From contig DBIW01000010.1 in the NCBI GenBank assembly GCA_002296965.1, forward strand, positions 1 through 64,000: a DNA stretch of 64,000 bases, given 5' to 3'. The translations under genes were made by a program, and so were the position numbers. The notes beneath the pieces were generated by a model. It was not told the origin of the DNA. It did no database searches and saw only the letters and a list, made by a program, of their open reading frames with translations. Positions 27,007-34,695 of this stretch are shown piece after piece. This DNA comes from Treponema sp. UBA792 (GTDB lineage: Bacteria; Spirochaetota; Spirochaetia; Treponematales; Treponemataceae). The first letter of the stretch is position 1. Each line of letters begins with the position of its first letter.

Positions 27007-28368
27007 TCAGTTTCTGAAACTGTGGATTGGAGCCGGAATTCTTCCTCCGCGGTTTATGAATTCTGCGCAGCTGAACCTGTTCACCGGGATTATCGGAGCT
27101 CCTCCGAGCAGACCGCCGAATTCCGCCCATTCGCCTTCCTTTTTGCCAATCACCGGAATGACGCGGACTGCGGTTGTCTTATTGTTCACCATGCCGATTG
27201 CAAATTCATCCGCCATGATTCCGCTTATCGTGGTGGCCGGAGTGTCACCCGGAATTGCTATCATGTCAAGTCCTACTGAACAGACGGTCGTCATCGCCTC
27301 AAGTTTTTCCAGGGTTATGGAGCCTTGTTTTACGGCGTTTATCATTCCCTCATCTTCAGAAACAGGAATGAACGCGCCGCTGAGTCCGCCGACTCTTGTG
27401 CTTGCCATGACTCCGCCTTTTTTCACCATGTCGGTGAGCATGGCCAAAGCTGCTGTGGTTCCCGGAGCGCCGGCGCCTTCAAGTCCGATTTCCTCAAGAA
27501 TGCGGGCGACCGAATCGCCTACTGCAGGTGTAGGGGCAAGCGAAAGATCTAGGATTCCAAAGTCCACGCCGAGCCGTTTGGCGGCTTCGGTCCCTACAAG
27601 CTGTCCCATGCGGCTGACTTTGAATGCCATCTTTTTTATTCCTTCCGCAAGCACATCAATCGGTTTGCCTTTGTATTCCTTTGCCGCGGCAAGAATTACT
27701 CCTGGACCGGAAACTCCGACGCTCAGGACTGCGTCTCCTTCGCCCGGTCCGTGAAATGCGCCCGCCATGAACGGATTGTCTTCCGGCGCGTTGCAGAACA
27801 CGACAAGCTTTGAGCAGCCCAGGCTGTCGCGTTCTTTTGTCTTTTCGGCGGTTTTCCTTATTATCTCGCCCATCAGTTTCACGGCGTCCATGTTGATTCC
27901 GTTTTTTGTTGTTCCGACATTCACCGAGGAGCAGACGCGTTCTGTTTGTGCAAGCGCATCCGGAATCGAATTTATCAGAATTCTGTCTCCCGGTGTCATT
28001 CCTTTCTGAACAAGGGCGGAAAATCCTCCGACAAAATCAATGTTCAGTTCCTTTGCTATTTTGTCGAGGGTGATTGCCCATTCAATGTAGCTGTCCTCGC
28101 CGCTCGGTTCCGCGATCATGGAAATAGGAGTTACCGCCACCCGCTTGTTGATTATCGGAACTCCGAATTCGGATTCAATTGCCCGGCCGGTCTTTACAAG
28201 ATTTCCGGCATAGCGCATGATTTTATCGTACATTTTTCCGCGGCTTCTTTTTCCGTCCTCGCAGGCACAGTCTCTGAGAGAAATTCCCATTGTGATTGCG
28301 CGCACGTCAAGTTTCTGGCGCATGAACATATTTACAGTTTCCTGAATTTCGACGGGAGAAAAAATCAT
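27007..28368 (-). CDS. UPF0210 (DUF711) family protein
   Basis: The 453-residue protein belongs to the family formerly annotated UPF0210 or PFL-like, whose structure resembles glycyl-radical enzymes but whose reaction is unknown. Recognisable blocks are [58 protein letters not shown] and [20 protein letters not shown]. The C-terminal part keeps [16 protein letters not shown]. Length is typical. AGAGGTTGAT lies before the ATG. A small ACT-type partner usually found beside this gene in other bacteria is not present. It lies after the ATPase-HD gene with 105 bases between. Confidence 0.88.
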   Translation of the reverse strand: MIFSPVEIQETVNMFMRQKLDVRAITMGISLRDCACEDGKRSRGKMYDKIMRYAGNLVKTGRAIESEFGVPIINKRVAVTPISMIAEPSGEDSYIEWAITLDKIAKELNIDFVGGFSALVQKGMTPGDRILINSIPDALAQTERVCSSVNVGTTKNGINMDAVKLMGEIIRKTAEKTKERDSLGCSKLVVFCNAPEDNPFMAGAFHGPGEGDAVLSVGVSGPGVILAAAKEYKGKPIDVLAEGIKKMAFKVSRMGQLVGTEAAKRLGVDFGILDLSLAPTPAVGDSVARILEEIGLEGAGAPGTTAALAMLTDMVKKGGVMASTRVGGLSGAFIPVSEDEGMINAVKQGSITLEKLEAMTTVCSVGLDMIAIPGDTPATTISGIMADEFAIGMVNNKTTAVRVIPVIGKKEGEWAEFGGLLGGAPIIPVNRFSCAEFINRGGRIPAPIHSFRN

Positions 28369-28385
28369 ATCAACCTCTGGATTAC

Positions 28386-28407
28386 CGCCGGTTCGCGGCG
28401 TTTTTTT
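28386..28407 (+). terminator. Terminator-like hairpin, plus-strand orientation, between two minus-strand genes
   Basis: CGCCG (28386-28390), loop GTTCG, CGGCG (28396-28400) and seven T residues. It could only end transcripts running opposite to the neighbouring genes. The stem is short, so significance is uncertain. Confidence 0.4.
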
Positions 28408-28473
28408 ACTTAAAAGCGATATTGTATTCTAGTGAAAAATCACCTATATGTATACCGGAGCACCGGTGTTTTG

Positions 28474-29967
28474 TCATTTCTCAAGATTTTTGATGAATTC
28501 GTAATTTATCTGCCGCAGCATAAAGCGGAATTTTCTTTCTGTCTTTATTCCGAATTTCTTCAGGATTGTCTTGTTTATCTGATAATATTCGATGTTTTTG
28601 TCGTTGTAGTTCTGCATTATGTCGGCAAGATATACAGCCGCGGTCATGTCGCTTATTTCGGCAGGAGCATTTTCGGGATCATGATGAGAATTCACCATTT
28701 CAGAGATTTCTTTCGGAAAATTCCATTTTTCAAGGATGAGTTTTCCCGCCTGGCTGTGAACACGGTCGTCAAAAAATGTCTCAAGCATCCGCGCCGAAAT
28801 TCCGTAGTTGGTGCACAGTTCCTTCAGTCTTATAAGCTGTTCCTCCGAGGCGGCATGGAGAAGAATTCTTTCTATGTCATGAATCAGTCCGCAGATATAT
28901 ACGGCTTCAGGAGCGGAGGTCTCCTGCGGAAGACAATTTGCCGCAATGTTGTATGCGGCGAATGCGACAAAAAAGCAGTGGTTCCATATATCGGCCGCTC
29001 TTTCATCCGGCGTGATCAGCGTGATTTCGGGATTTTCCGTGCTGAAGATTTCCGCAAGTTTTCCGGGGCTGATTCTGTCCACTGCCTGCGTGAGCGAAAG
29101 GGCGGAATTTCCTTCGGCGATGAATTCTTTCAGCGTGATTATGGAAAGCGTAGCGTCTCTGGCGATAAAATCAGTAAGGACTTGTCTGGATGTCGAGCCG
29201 TCCGCAAGAAGCTGGTTCAGTTTTTCAAATTTATCTCTTCTGACCGGAATTTTTTTCTGGTTGCGCACAAATTCCTTGGAAAGCAGCAGAAAGTCCGATT
29301 TTATTTTCTGGTTCAGCGGAAGGATTATCTTTGTGATTGTCTCGTTCCCCACCGAAAAAATCTGGTAGTTTTCCGAAGAGAGTCCGACTTTCTGCAGCAT
29401 CAGAATCATGATTATTATTCCGAGTCCGGAGCCTTCAGTCTGATCAAGAACATCCATGTAGACTTCTTCCATGGAATTGTACTGCCGGGCCTTGCGGATT
29501 TTTTCCTGAATGCGCTCAGTCTCAAACACCGTAAGAACCGAGTTGTTGCGGATTTCCACCTTTATAAAATCAGATGTCATCCGCAGAAGCAGCTTTATGT
29601 AAAGTCCCTGTTTTTTTTGGATTGAAAGATAATGGCCTATGTTTGAAAGTGTGTCGCTTTTGAACGATTCCATTCCGCGTTTGTAGTCCGCCTCGTCTGT
29701 TATGTCTAGATTTTTCTCCTTAAAGTATACACGTTTTGTGTTTGCTTTTTTGGAATTCGTCAGAAGTTCTCCAAGTGAAAAACTCAGCTGTTCCGTCAGA
29801 TATTCCTGTCTGCATTCCACGAGAAATTTCCGCAGTGTCTCCTGCATATAGTTCTCCATATTGCGCGGAAGGGTATATGAAGTGATTTCCACGGGAGTGT
29901 GAAGGTTGACGGCGGTTCTTATCTTTTCGATGTCTTTTTTTCGCAGATAGTTGAATTTTTCTTCCAT
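28474..29967 (-). CDS. HATPase-like domain fused to an HD/HDOD-type domain, signalling protein
   Basis: The 497-residue protein has an N-terminal region (about residues 55-215) with the N-box-like ELLTNSKKANTKR and the glycine box TEGSGLGIIIM of histidine-kinase or anti-sigma ATPases, but no phospho-acceptor histidine domain. Residues 225-497 resemble the HDOD/HD superfamily: ICGLIHDIERIL keeps the His-Asp pair and SHHDPENA the second histidine pair. There are no membrane segments or signal peptide. I infer a cytoplasmic regulator. A promoter (TTCACA-16-TAGAAT) gives only a nine-base leader with no Shine-Dalgarno. The domain combination is one I do not recall as common. Confidence 0.65.
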   Translation of the reverse strand: MEEKFNYLRKKDIEKIRTAVNLHTPVEITSYTLPRNMENYMQETLRKFLVECRQEYLTEQLSFSLGELLTNSKKANTKRVYFKEKNLDITDEADYKRGMESFKSDTLSNIGHYLSIQKKQGLYIKLLLRMTSDFIKVEIRNNSVLTVFETERIQEKIRKARQYNSMEEVYMDVLDQTEGSGLGIIIMILMLQKVGLSSENYQIFSVGNETITKIILPLNQKIKSDFLLLSKEFVRNQKKIPVRRDKFEKLNQLLADGSTSRQVLTDFIARDATLSIITLKEFIAEGNSALSLTQAVDRISPGKLAEIFSTENPEITLITPDERAADIWNHCFFVAFAAYNIAANCLPQETSAPEAVYICGLIHDIERILLHAASEEQLIRLKELCTNYGISARMLETFFDDRVHSQAGKLILEKWNFPKEISEMVNSHHDPENAPAEISDMTAAVYLADIMQNYNDKNIEYYQINKTILKKFGIKTERKFRFMLRQINYEFIKNLEK

Positions 29968-29982
29968 TTATTCGATGTGGAT

Positions 29983-30010
29983 ATTCTACACGAAAGCCGG
30001 CAAATGTGAA
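29983..30010 (-). promoter_or_regulatory. Promoter of the ATPase-HD gene
   Basis: Minus strand TTCACA (30005-30010), a 16-bp spacer and TAGAAT (29983-29988). The predicted start is near 29976, nine bases before the ATG, and there is no Shine-Dalgarno. Confidence 0.5.
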
Positions 30011-30019
30011 GAGGAATTT

Positions 30020-30838
30020 TTATTTTTTGAGAAATTCCGTCCATTTCTGCATCAGAATTCCGAATGCCACTCCCACGTTCAGGGATGCCTTCAGGCCTTT
30101 CATCGGAATGGACACACGCCCGTACTCCGCACGGTGAAGGGCTTCCGGGCTTACACCGAGTTCCTCCGAGCCGATTATGCAGACTCCGTTGCGCGGAAAC
30201 TCAAATTCGTTTATGTCTGTTCCTCCGGTTTCCAGCGAAAACACCGGAAGTCCGTGCGGAATTTCAGAAAGGGATGCCCTTTCCCACGGAATTGTGTCCG
30301 TGCATCCCATGGAGCTCCTTATGGCGCGCGGCTGCCTCGGATTAACGCAGCATGGAGATACAAGAATTTTTTCCGCCCCCATCGCCTCCGCAGTCCTGAA
30401 TATCGAGCCTATGTTGAACGGAGAGCGTATATCCTCCGCATAGACATAAATTCCAGAAAAAAAATCGCGCCGTATTACAGTTCCGTCAGCCTGTTGCGGA
30501 GAATGAGGCGCGATTATCAGATCCCATTCCGCGGGAAAAGTTCCGATTATCGCAAGCAGATGATTTCTTGCGCAGTTGCAGAGGCGCAGCTCGTCAACTG
30601 GATTTTCGGAAAGCAGATTTCTAAGCTCATCCGCGGCTTCTGGAGGAAGTTTTGGATCTTTCAGCAGAATTTCTGTTATTTTTTTTGTGTATTGAACCCG
30701 CGGCATTCCGGTGAATGAATATTCCGTGCCTTTTTCAGCGATTCCTTTTATGTCCCGCTCAAGCGCGCCGAAAGTAAGCGCAAGTTTGCGGCGTTTCTGT
30801 CCTCCCTCCAGCTGGAACAGTTTTGTCGGCTCAATCAT
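30020..30838 (-). CDS. TrmH/SpoU-family RNA 2'-O-ribose methyltransferase
   Basis: The 272-residue protein transfers a methyl group from S-adenosylmethionine to a ribose of tRNA or rRNA. The C-terminal knotted domain shows all three SPOUT motifs: motif 1 IRSPFNIGSIFRTAEAMG, motif 2 CIIGSEELGVSPEAL, motif 3 IPMKGLKASLNVGVAFGIL. The N-terminal 120 residues are helical and not a standard L30e-like substrate-binding domain, so the target RNA cannot be named. The ATG follows the stop of the ADH-like gene after one base, without its own Shine-Dalgarno, so translation is probably coupled. Confidence 0.88.
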   Translation of the reverse strand: MIEPTKLFQLEGGQKRRKLALTFGALERDIKGIAEKGTEYSFTGMPRVQYTKKITEILLKDPKLPPEAADELRNLLSENPVDELRLCNCARNHLLAIIGTFPAEWDLIIAPHSPQQADGTVIRRDFFSGIYVYAEDIRSPFNIGSIFRTAEAMGAEKILVSPCCVNPRQPRAIRSSMGCTDTIPWERASLSEIPHGLPVFSLETGGTDINEFEFPRNGVCIIGSEELGVSPEALHRAEYGRVSIPMKGLKASLNVGVAFGILMQKWTEFLKK

Positions 30839-30839
30839 C

Positions 30840-31988
30840 TCAGTATGCGGATTTTACGAATTCAAAAATATCGTCGGTAGACATGCTTCTCGGCAGTGAA
30901 GTTACGGTCTCCGTCTGACCGGCATCCTCGACCGCAAGAGAAAGCTGTTCTATTGAAAGCTGAATATCCTTTAGCCTCGCAGGAAGATTTCCCGCCGCGA
31001 TTTTCTGGCGTATCATATCGGAGAAAGATTTCACCGCCTCCTCGCCGCTTTGCCCTTCCGGAATGCAGTGCATTATTGAAGCGATTTTTTCGATTCTGGC
31101 ACATTTGTATTTGGCCGCATCGTCAATCATATAAGGAAGAAGAATCGAGGCGACAAGAGGCTTTGATATTCTGTATCTTGAATTTATCGCCATCGCAAGG
31201 AGCGAATTCAGACCTACGGAGCTTGATGCGACCGAAAGCGAAATCATGCAGCCGGCTTCGGCAAGAAGAATTTCCGGCGGAGTCGTTATGTCCAGCGACG
31301 GTGAGCCGTTCGTCACGTATGAAAGAAGCTCAACTCCTTTTTCCGCAAATGTGTCGCTGAAAAAAGTCGCTTTTCTTGAAAGATATGATTCAACCGCCAT
31401 GTTCAGAATTTCCATCGTCATCGTGGACTTCTGGTTTTCGGTCAGTGTCAGCATCAGATTCGGATCTGTCAGAAGAAGCCGGCAGATGTTGTTCTGAACT
31501 TTCATGATTTTCATCTGGTTGCATCTTGAATCCGTAACCGGAATCTCATTCGTGAACACAAAGGGAGTTCTGTACGTCGTGGGAACGCAGATACATGGCA
31601 ATGCGGCGGTAGATGGAACTGCGCCATCGACAAAAGTGTACAAATCATGAACTTCATTGAATACGGCCGCGATGCATTTTGCTATGCTGATTGCCTTTGT
31701 TCCGCCTGCGGCGATTATTCCGTGGATGTGTCCTTCCTTTGCAAGCGTAAGCGCACGTTGAATTGTCTTTGTGGTCGCTCCGTCTGAAATTTCAGAAAAG
31801 ACGAAATTCTCAATTTTTCTGCTGTTAAGCGACTCAAGGATTTTGTCCGCGGTCTTCATTTCGTGAAGAATCGGATCCATTATGACCATGAATCTGGAAC
31901 CGAATTCAAGAACCTGCTGACCTAATCTGCTTACGGTGTATGAGCCGAGCATGATGTTTGGGGTTATCCTGAAAATAAAATCAGACAT
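30840..31988 (-). CDS. Iron-alcohol-dehydrogenase-fold protein lacking metal ligands (probable pseudoenzyme)
   Basis: The 382-residue protein aligns with group III iron-dependent alcohol dehydrogenases along its length (DPNLMLTLTENQKSTMTME, then VASILLPYMI). The four metal ligands of the family (Asp, His, His, His; positions 196, 200, 263, 277 in E. coli FucO) fall on Glu193, Met197, Ser262 and Lys276. The nucleotide-binding GGGSxxD motif reads AGGTKAI, without the aspartate. It therefore should not be a normal dehydrogenase. The frame is intact, so this is not a decayed gene. GGAGAAATCT precedes the ATG. The flgM terminator lies directly upstream and trmH directly downstream. A regulatory or binding role is possible. 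Confidence 0.75.
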   Translation of the reverse strand: MSDFIFRITPNIMLGSYTVSRLGQQVLEFGSRFMVIMDPILHEMKTADKILESLNSRKIENFVFSEISDGATTKTIQRALTLAKEGHIHGIIAAGGTKAISIAKCIAAVFNEVHDLYTFVDGAVPSTAALPCICVPTTYRTPFVFTNEIPVTDSRCNQMKIMKVQNNICRLLLTDPNLMLTLTENQKSTMTMEILNMAVESYLSRKATFFSDTFAEKGVELLSYVTNGSPSLDITTPPEILLAEAGCMISLSVASSSVGLNSLLAMAINSRYRISKPLVASILLPYMIDDAAKYKCARIEKIASIMHCIPEGQSGEEAVKSFSDMIRQKIAAGNLPARLKDIQLSIEQLSLAVEDAGQTETVTSLPRSMSTDDIFEFVKSAY

Positions 31989-31999
31989 AGATTTCTCCG

Positions 32000-32026
32000 A
32001 AAAAAAAGGCGGATACTATCCGCCTT
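32000..32026 (-). terminator. Intrinsic terminator of rsmI-flgM
   Basis: AAGGCGGAT (32006-32014) and ATCCGCCTT (32018-32026) form a perfect nine-bp stem with a three-base loop; on the minus strand it is followed by eight T residues (32000-32007). It lies 42 bases after flgM and 12 bases before the start codon of the ADH-like gene. Confidence 0.9.
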
Positions 32027-32068
32027 CTGAAAATACAATATCTCCGGTCTGTATCCGTATTGCTTGGA

Positions 32069-32356
32069 TTACAGTCCGAAACTGGTCATAATACCTTCTG
32101 CGGCACTCATTATCACGGCATCGCTTAAATATGACGGATCTTTTATTTTTGCCTTCACTTCCGCAATGCGATCCGCTCTGACATTCGGGGTTTCTTCCGC
32201 AACTTTATCCAGATAATAAGCTTCGGCAAGCTGCATTGCGTCCTTGGAAATATGAACACTGTCTGAATTTGATACGCTCTTTGCGGAACTGTCTGTTTTG
32301 CGGGTGTTCTGCACATTGTTAAGAGGATTCAAAATTCCTATTTTATCTATCATCAT
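32069..32356 (-). CDS. flgM: FlgM-like anti-sigma-28 factor
   Basis: FlgM holds the flagellar sigma factor FliA inactive until the hook is complete and FlgM is exported. The 95-residue product has a polar, disordered N-terminal half (NTRKTDSSAKSVSNSD), as usual. The conserved C-terminal helices follow (VRADRIAEVKAKIKDPSYLS, then SAAEGIMTSFGL). Two adjacent ATG codons occur at the start; I take the first. It follows rsmI by 20 bases and is closed by a terminator. No other flagellar gene is in the window, so identification rests on the family pattern and is moderately sure. Confidence 0.75.
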   Translation of the reverse strand: MMIDKIGILNPLNNVQNTRKTDSSAKSVSNSDSVHISKDAMQLAEAYYLDKVAEETPNVRADRIAEVKAKIKDPSYLSDAVIMSAAEGIMTSFGL

Positions 32357-32376
32357 TACATCCTGCCCCTCTGCCT

Positions 32377-33084
32377 TTAATTTTCGGCAGAATTCTCTGA
32401 AATCTGAACGCTTTTTGCACCGGAAATAAAAACAGCGAATTCTCCTTTTATGGAAGTTCTTGCGGCAAAGTCATCACGCAGTTCCGCAGCGGTTCCGCTT
32501 TTTATTTCCTCATGCAGTTTTGTCAGTTCCCGTCCCACAACAATACGTCTGCTTCCATCAATATCGGCAATATCCGTCAGCAACTTTACTATTCTGAACG
32601 GAGATTCGTATATGACGGCCGCATCGCCTGTTGATATTAATTCCCTCAGTCTGGATCTTCTTTTTCCTGGCTTTGGAGAAAGAAATCCTTCAAATATAAG
32701 CGTCTTGCCTCCGGAGCCTGCCACGCTGACCAGCGCCGCAAATGCGGCCGGACCTGGAATCGGAACAATCTGATGACCTGCCGCACGTGCTGCGTCCACA
32801 AGAACCGCTCCGGGATCGCTTATTCCGGGTGTTCCGGCATCGCTTGCGTACGCTACGGTGTTTCCTTCGTCAAGCAGCCGGACTATTTTTTCTCCGGCGG
32901 ATTTTTCGTTCTGTGCCCGGCATGAGATAAGCGGTTTTTTTATTTCAAGGTGATTCAGCAGCTGAAGCGTATGGCGCGTGTCCTCACAGGCGATGAAGTC
33001 GGCGTTTCTGAATGTCTCCACCGCCCTGAACGTTATGTCACCAAGATTTCCTATTGGAGTTCCTACTATATATAAAACCGACAC
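32377..33084 (-). CDS. rsmI: 16S rRNA (cytidine1402-2'-O)-methyltransferase RsmI
   Basis: RsmI methylates the ribose of C1402 in the decoding centre of 16S rRNA. The 235-residue product has the tetrapyrrole-methylase fold with the diagnostic LYIVGTPIGNLGDITFRA start, YASDAGTPGISDPG in the middle and IPIPGPAAF-like PIPGPAAFAALVSVAGSGG. It begins at the GTG at 33084, the only start that keeps the conserved N-terminus. No Shine-Dalgarno is present, and the -10 box ends seven bases upstream, so the message is probably leaderless. flgM follows after 20 bases in the same transcript. Confidence 0.95.
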   Translation of the reverse strand: MSVLYIVGTPIGNLGDITFRAVETFRNADFIACEDTRHTLQLLNHLEIKKPLISCRAQNEKSAGEKIVRLLDEGNTVAYASDAGTPGISDPGAVLVDAARAAGHQIVPIPGPAAFAALVSVAGSGGKTLIFEGFLSPKPGKRRSRLRELISTGDAAVIYESPFRIVKLLTDIADIDGSRRIVVGRELTKLHEEIKSGTAAELRDDFAARTSIKGEFAVFISGAKSVQISENSAEN

Positions 33085-33090
33085 GGAATA

Positions 33091-33119
33091 ATTATAATGC
33101 TAACGTCTTCAATATACAA
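33091..33119 (-). promoter_or_regulatory. rsmI-flgM promoter, apparently leaderless
   Basis: Minus strand TTGTAT (33114-33119), a 17-bp spacer and a perfect TATAAT (33091-33096). The predicted transcription start falls on or beside the G of the GTG start codon at 33084. Confidence 0.75.
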
Positions 33120-33162
33120 GGCGAAAAATAACTCTATTTTTAGGATAATTAACTTTTTTTTA

Positions 33163-33210
33163 TTGACAAATAAGAATAATGAGTTATAGTATTAACTACA
33201 ACGTTGTAGT
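33163..33210 (+). promoter_or_regulatory. Promoter and LacI-type operator of the sugar ABC importer
   Basis: TTGACA (33163-33168), a 16-bp spacer and TATAGT (33185-33190) are followed by the perfect 16-bp palindrome ACTACAACGTTGTAGT (33195-33210) over the transcription start. The central CG and symmetry are those of LacI-family operators. The leader also holds the small hairpin ACCTT-aaa-AAGGT near 33241-33254. The cognate repressor is not encoded in this window. Confidence 0.7.
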
Positions 33211-33289
33211 ATGAGAAAGCGGCGTTGTTATTAACTTCAGAACCTTAAAAAGGTACTTCATACAGAACCATAATACAGGAGGAAATTGT

Positions 33290-34603
33290 ATGAAAAAGAT
33301 TGTTGCGGCAGCTCTTGCGGTCGTATCAGTAGCGACACTTATGTCTTGCTCAAAGAAGGAAGGAGCATCGGCAAAGAGCGACGGAAAAGTTCTTAACATT
33401 TATGTTTGGAACGATGAATTCTCGTCTCGTTTTGAGAAGTATTACAAATCAAGAGTTCCGGCAGATGTGACTGTGAATTTCATTCAGACACCGAACCAGG
33501 ACAATGCCTATCAGAACAAGCTGGATGAGGCTCTTCTTATGCAGGAGTCTGCCGCTGCTGATGACAAAGTTGACATCTTCCTTGTAGAGGCCGACTATGC
33601 TCTTAAGTATGTCGATACAGCTTATACGCTTGATGTGAAGAAGGATGTCGGTCTTACGGATGCGGATCTTGCCAACCAGTTCAAGTACACAAAGGACGTC
33701 ATGACGGATTCAAAGGGTGTTCTTAAAGGTGTTACATGGCAGGCTTGCCCGGCCGGTTTCGTATACCGCCGCTCTTATGCAAAAGCTGTTCTCGGAACTG
33801 ATGATCCGGCAGAAGTTCAGAATGCTCTCTCTTCTTGGGACAAATTCGATGAGGTTGCTGCTAAGGCAAAGGCAAAAGGATATTACATGGTTTCCGGCTA
33901 TGATGATGACTTCCGTGTCTTCTCTGACAACATGAAGACAAAGTGGGTCAACGGAAACAAAATCACGATTGATCCGATGATCAACCGCTGGATTGAGCAG
34001 ACAAAAGAGTATACGGACAAAGGATACAACAACAAGACAAGTCTTTGGTCTTCTGAGTGGGCTCAGGGAATGAAGAAGAACGGAAACGTGTTCGGATATT
34101 TCGGACCGGCTTGGTTCGTTGACTTCTCTCTTGCTCCTAACACAGAGGATAATCCTGGTGCGAAAGACGGCTCCTATGGTGACTGGGCTTTCTGTAAAGG
34201 ACCGCAGGGCTTCTCTTGGGGTGGAACCTGGATCTGTGCCGCTGCTGGTTCAGACAATATTCCTCTCATCAAAGATATTATGAAGACTCTTACTTGCGAC
34301 AAGGACACGATGGTTGCTATCGCAAAGGAAATGGGAGACTTCACAAACAACGAGCCTGCTATGCGCGAAGTTGCTAACTCAGACTACGGCAACCCGCTCC
34401 TCGCCGGACAGAACCACATGGCGTTCTTTATCGATTCTGCCGCTTCTATCGACAAGAGCTTCCTCTCTATGTACGATCAGGGTATGTCAGAAAAAATTCA
34501 GGCTGCTATGAAGGATTATTTCGAGGGTAAAGTTACTCTTGATAAGGCTTGGGACAACTTCTACACATCTGTTCTTGAGCTTTATCCGAACCTTACAAAA
34601 TAG
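33290..34603 (+). CDS. Sugar ABC transporter substrate-binding lipoprotein
   Basis: The 437-residue protein is a family 1 extracellular solute-binding protein that captures a carbohydrate in the periplasm. The signal peptide ends in the lipobox LMSC with the lipidated cysteine at residue 20. The mature part contains VLNIYVWNDEFSSRFEKYY and KVDIFLVEADYALKYV, typical of cluster B/D sugar binders, and aromatic segments (SWGGTWICAAA) likely to stack on the sugar. The ligand cannot be deduced. AGGAGGAAATTGT is a strong ribosome-binding site. A hairpin-terminator after this gene would keep its level above that of the permeases. Confidence 0.93.
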   Translation: MKKIVAAALAVVSVATLMSCSKKEGASAKSDGKVLNIYVWNDEFSSRFEKYYKSRVPADVTVNFIQTPNQDNAYQNKLDEALLMQESAAADDKVDIFLVEADYALKYVDTAYTLDVKKDVGLTDADLANQFKYTKDVMTDSKGVLKGVTWQACPAGFVYRRSYAKAVLGTDDPAEVQNALSSWDKFDEVAAKAKAKGYYMVSGYDDDFRVFSDNMKTKWVNGNKITIDPMINRWIEQTKEYTDKGYNNKTSLWSSEWAQGMKKNGNVFGYFGPAWFVDFSLAPNTEDNPGAKDGSYGDWAFCKGPQGFSWGGTWICAAAGSDNIPLIKDIMKTLTCDKDTMVAIAKEMGDFTNNEPAMREVANSDYGNPLLAGQNHMAFFIDSAASIDKSFLSMYDQGMSEKIQAAMKDYFEGKVTLDKAWDNFYTSVLELYPNLTK

Positions 34604-34628
34604 TCTCTGACTGTTTGATTTGAGTTTG

Positions 34629-34661
34629 AAAGGGGGATTGCTGAATGGCGTCCCCCTTTTT
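34629..34661 (+). terminator. Intra-operon terminator/attenuator after the binding-protein gene
   Basis: AAAGGGGGA (34629-34637) pairs perfectly with TCCCCCTTT (34651-34659), followed by a short T tract. It precedes the permease genes by 35 bases, so partial read-through is expected, a common way to make more binding protein than permease. A second small stem TTTGTT-gaaa-AACAAA follows (34658-34673). Confidence 0.75.
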
Positions 34662-34695
34662 GTTGAAAAACAAATTCTTTTTTTGAGAGGACGTT

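Noticed and set aside
28432-29625. 397-codon plus-strand frame opposite the ATPase-HD gene
   Set aside because: Antisense shadow; the minus strand carries the ATPase and HD motifs, and the plus-strand product is Phe/Lys/Arg-rich without a domain.
30840-31988. Frameshift or decay of the ADH-like gene
   Set aside because: The frame is open over 382 codons with good ribosome-binding site and family-wide alignment; only the active-site residues differ.
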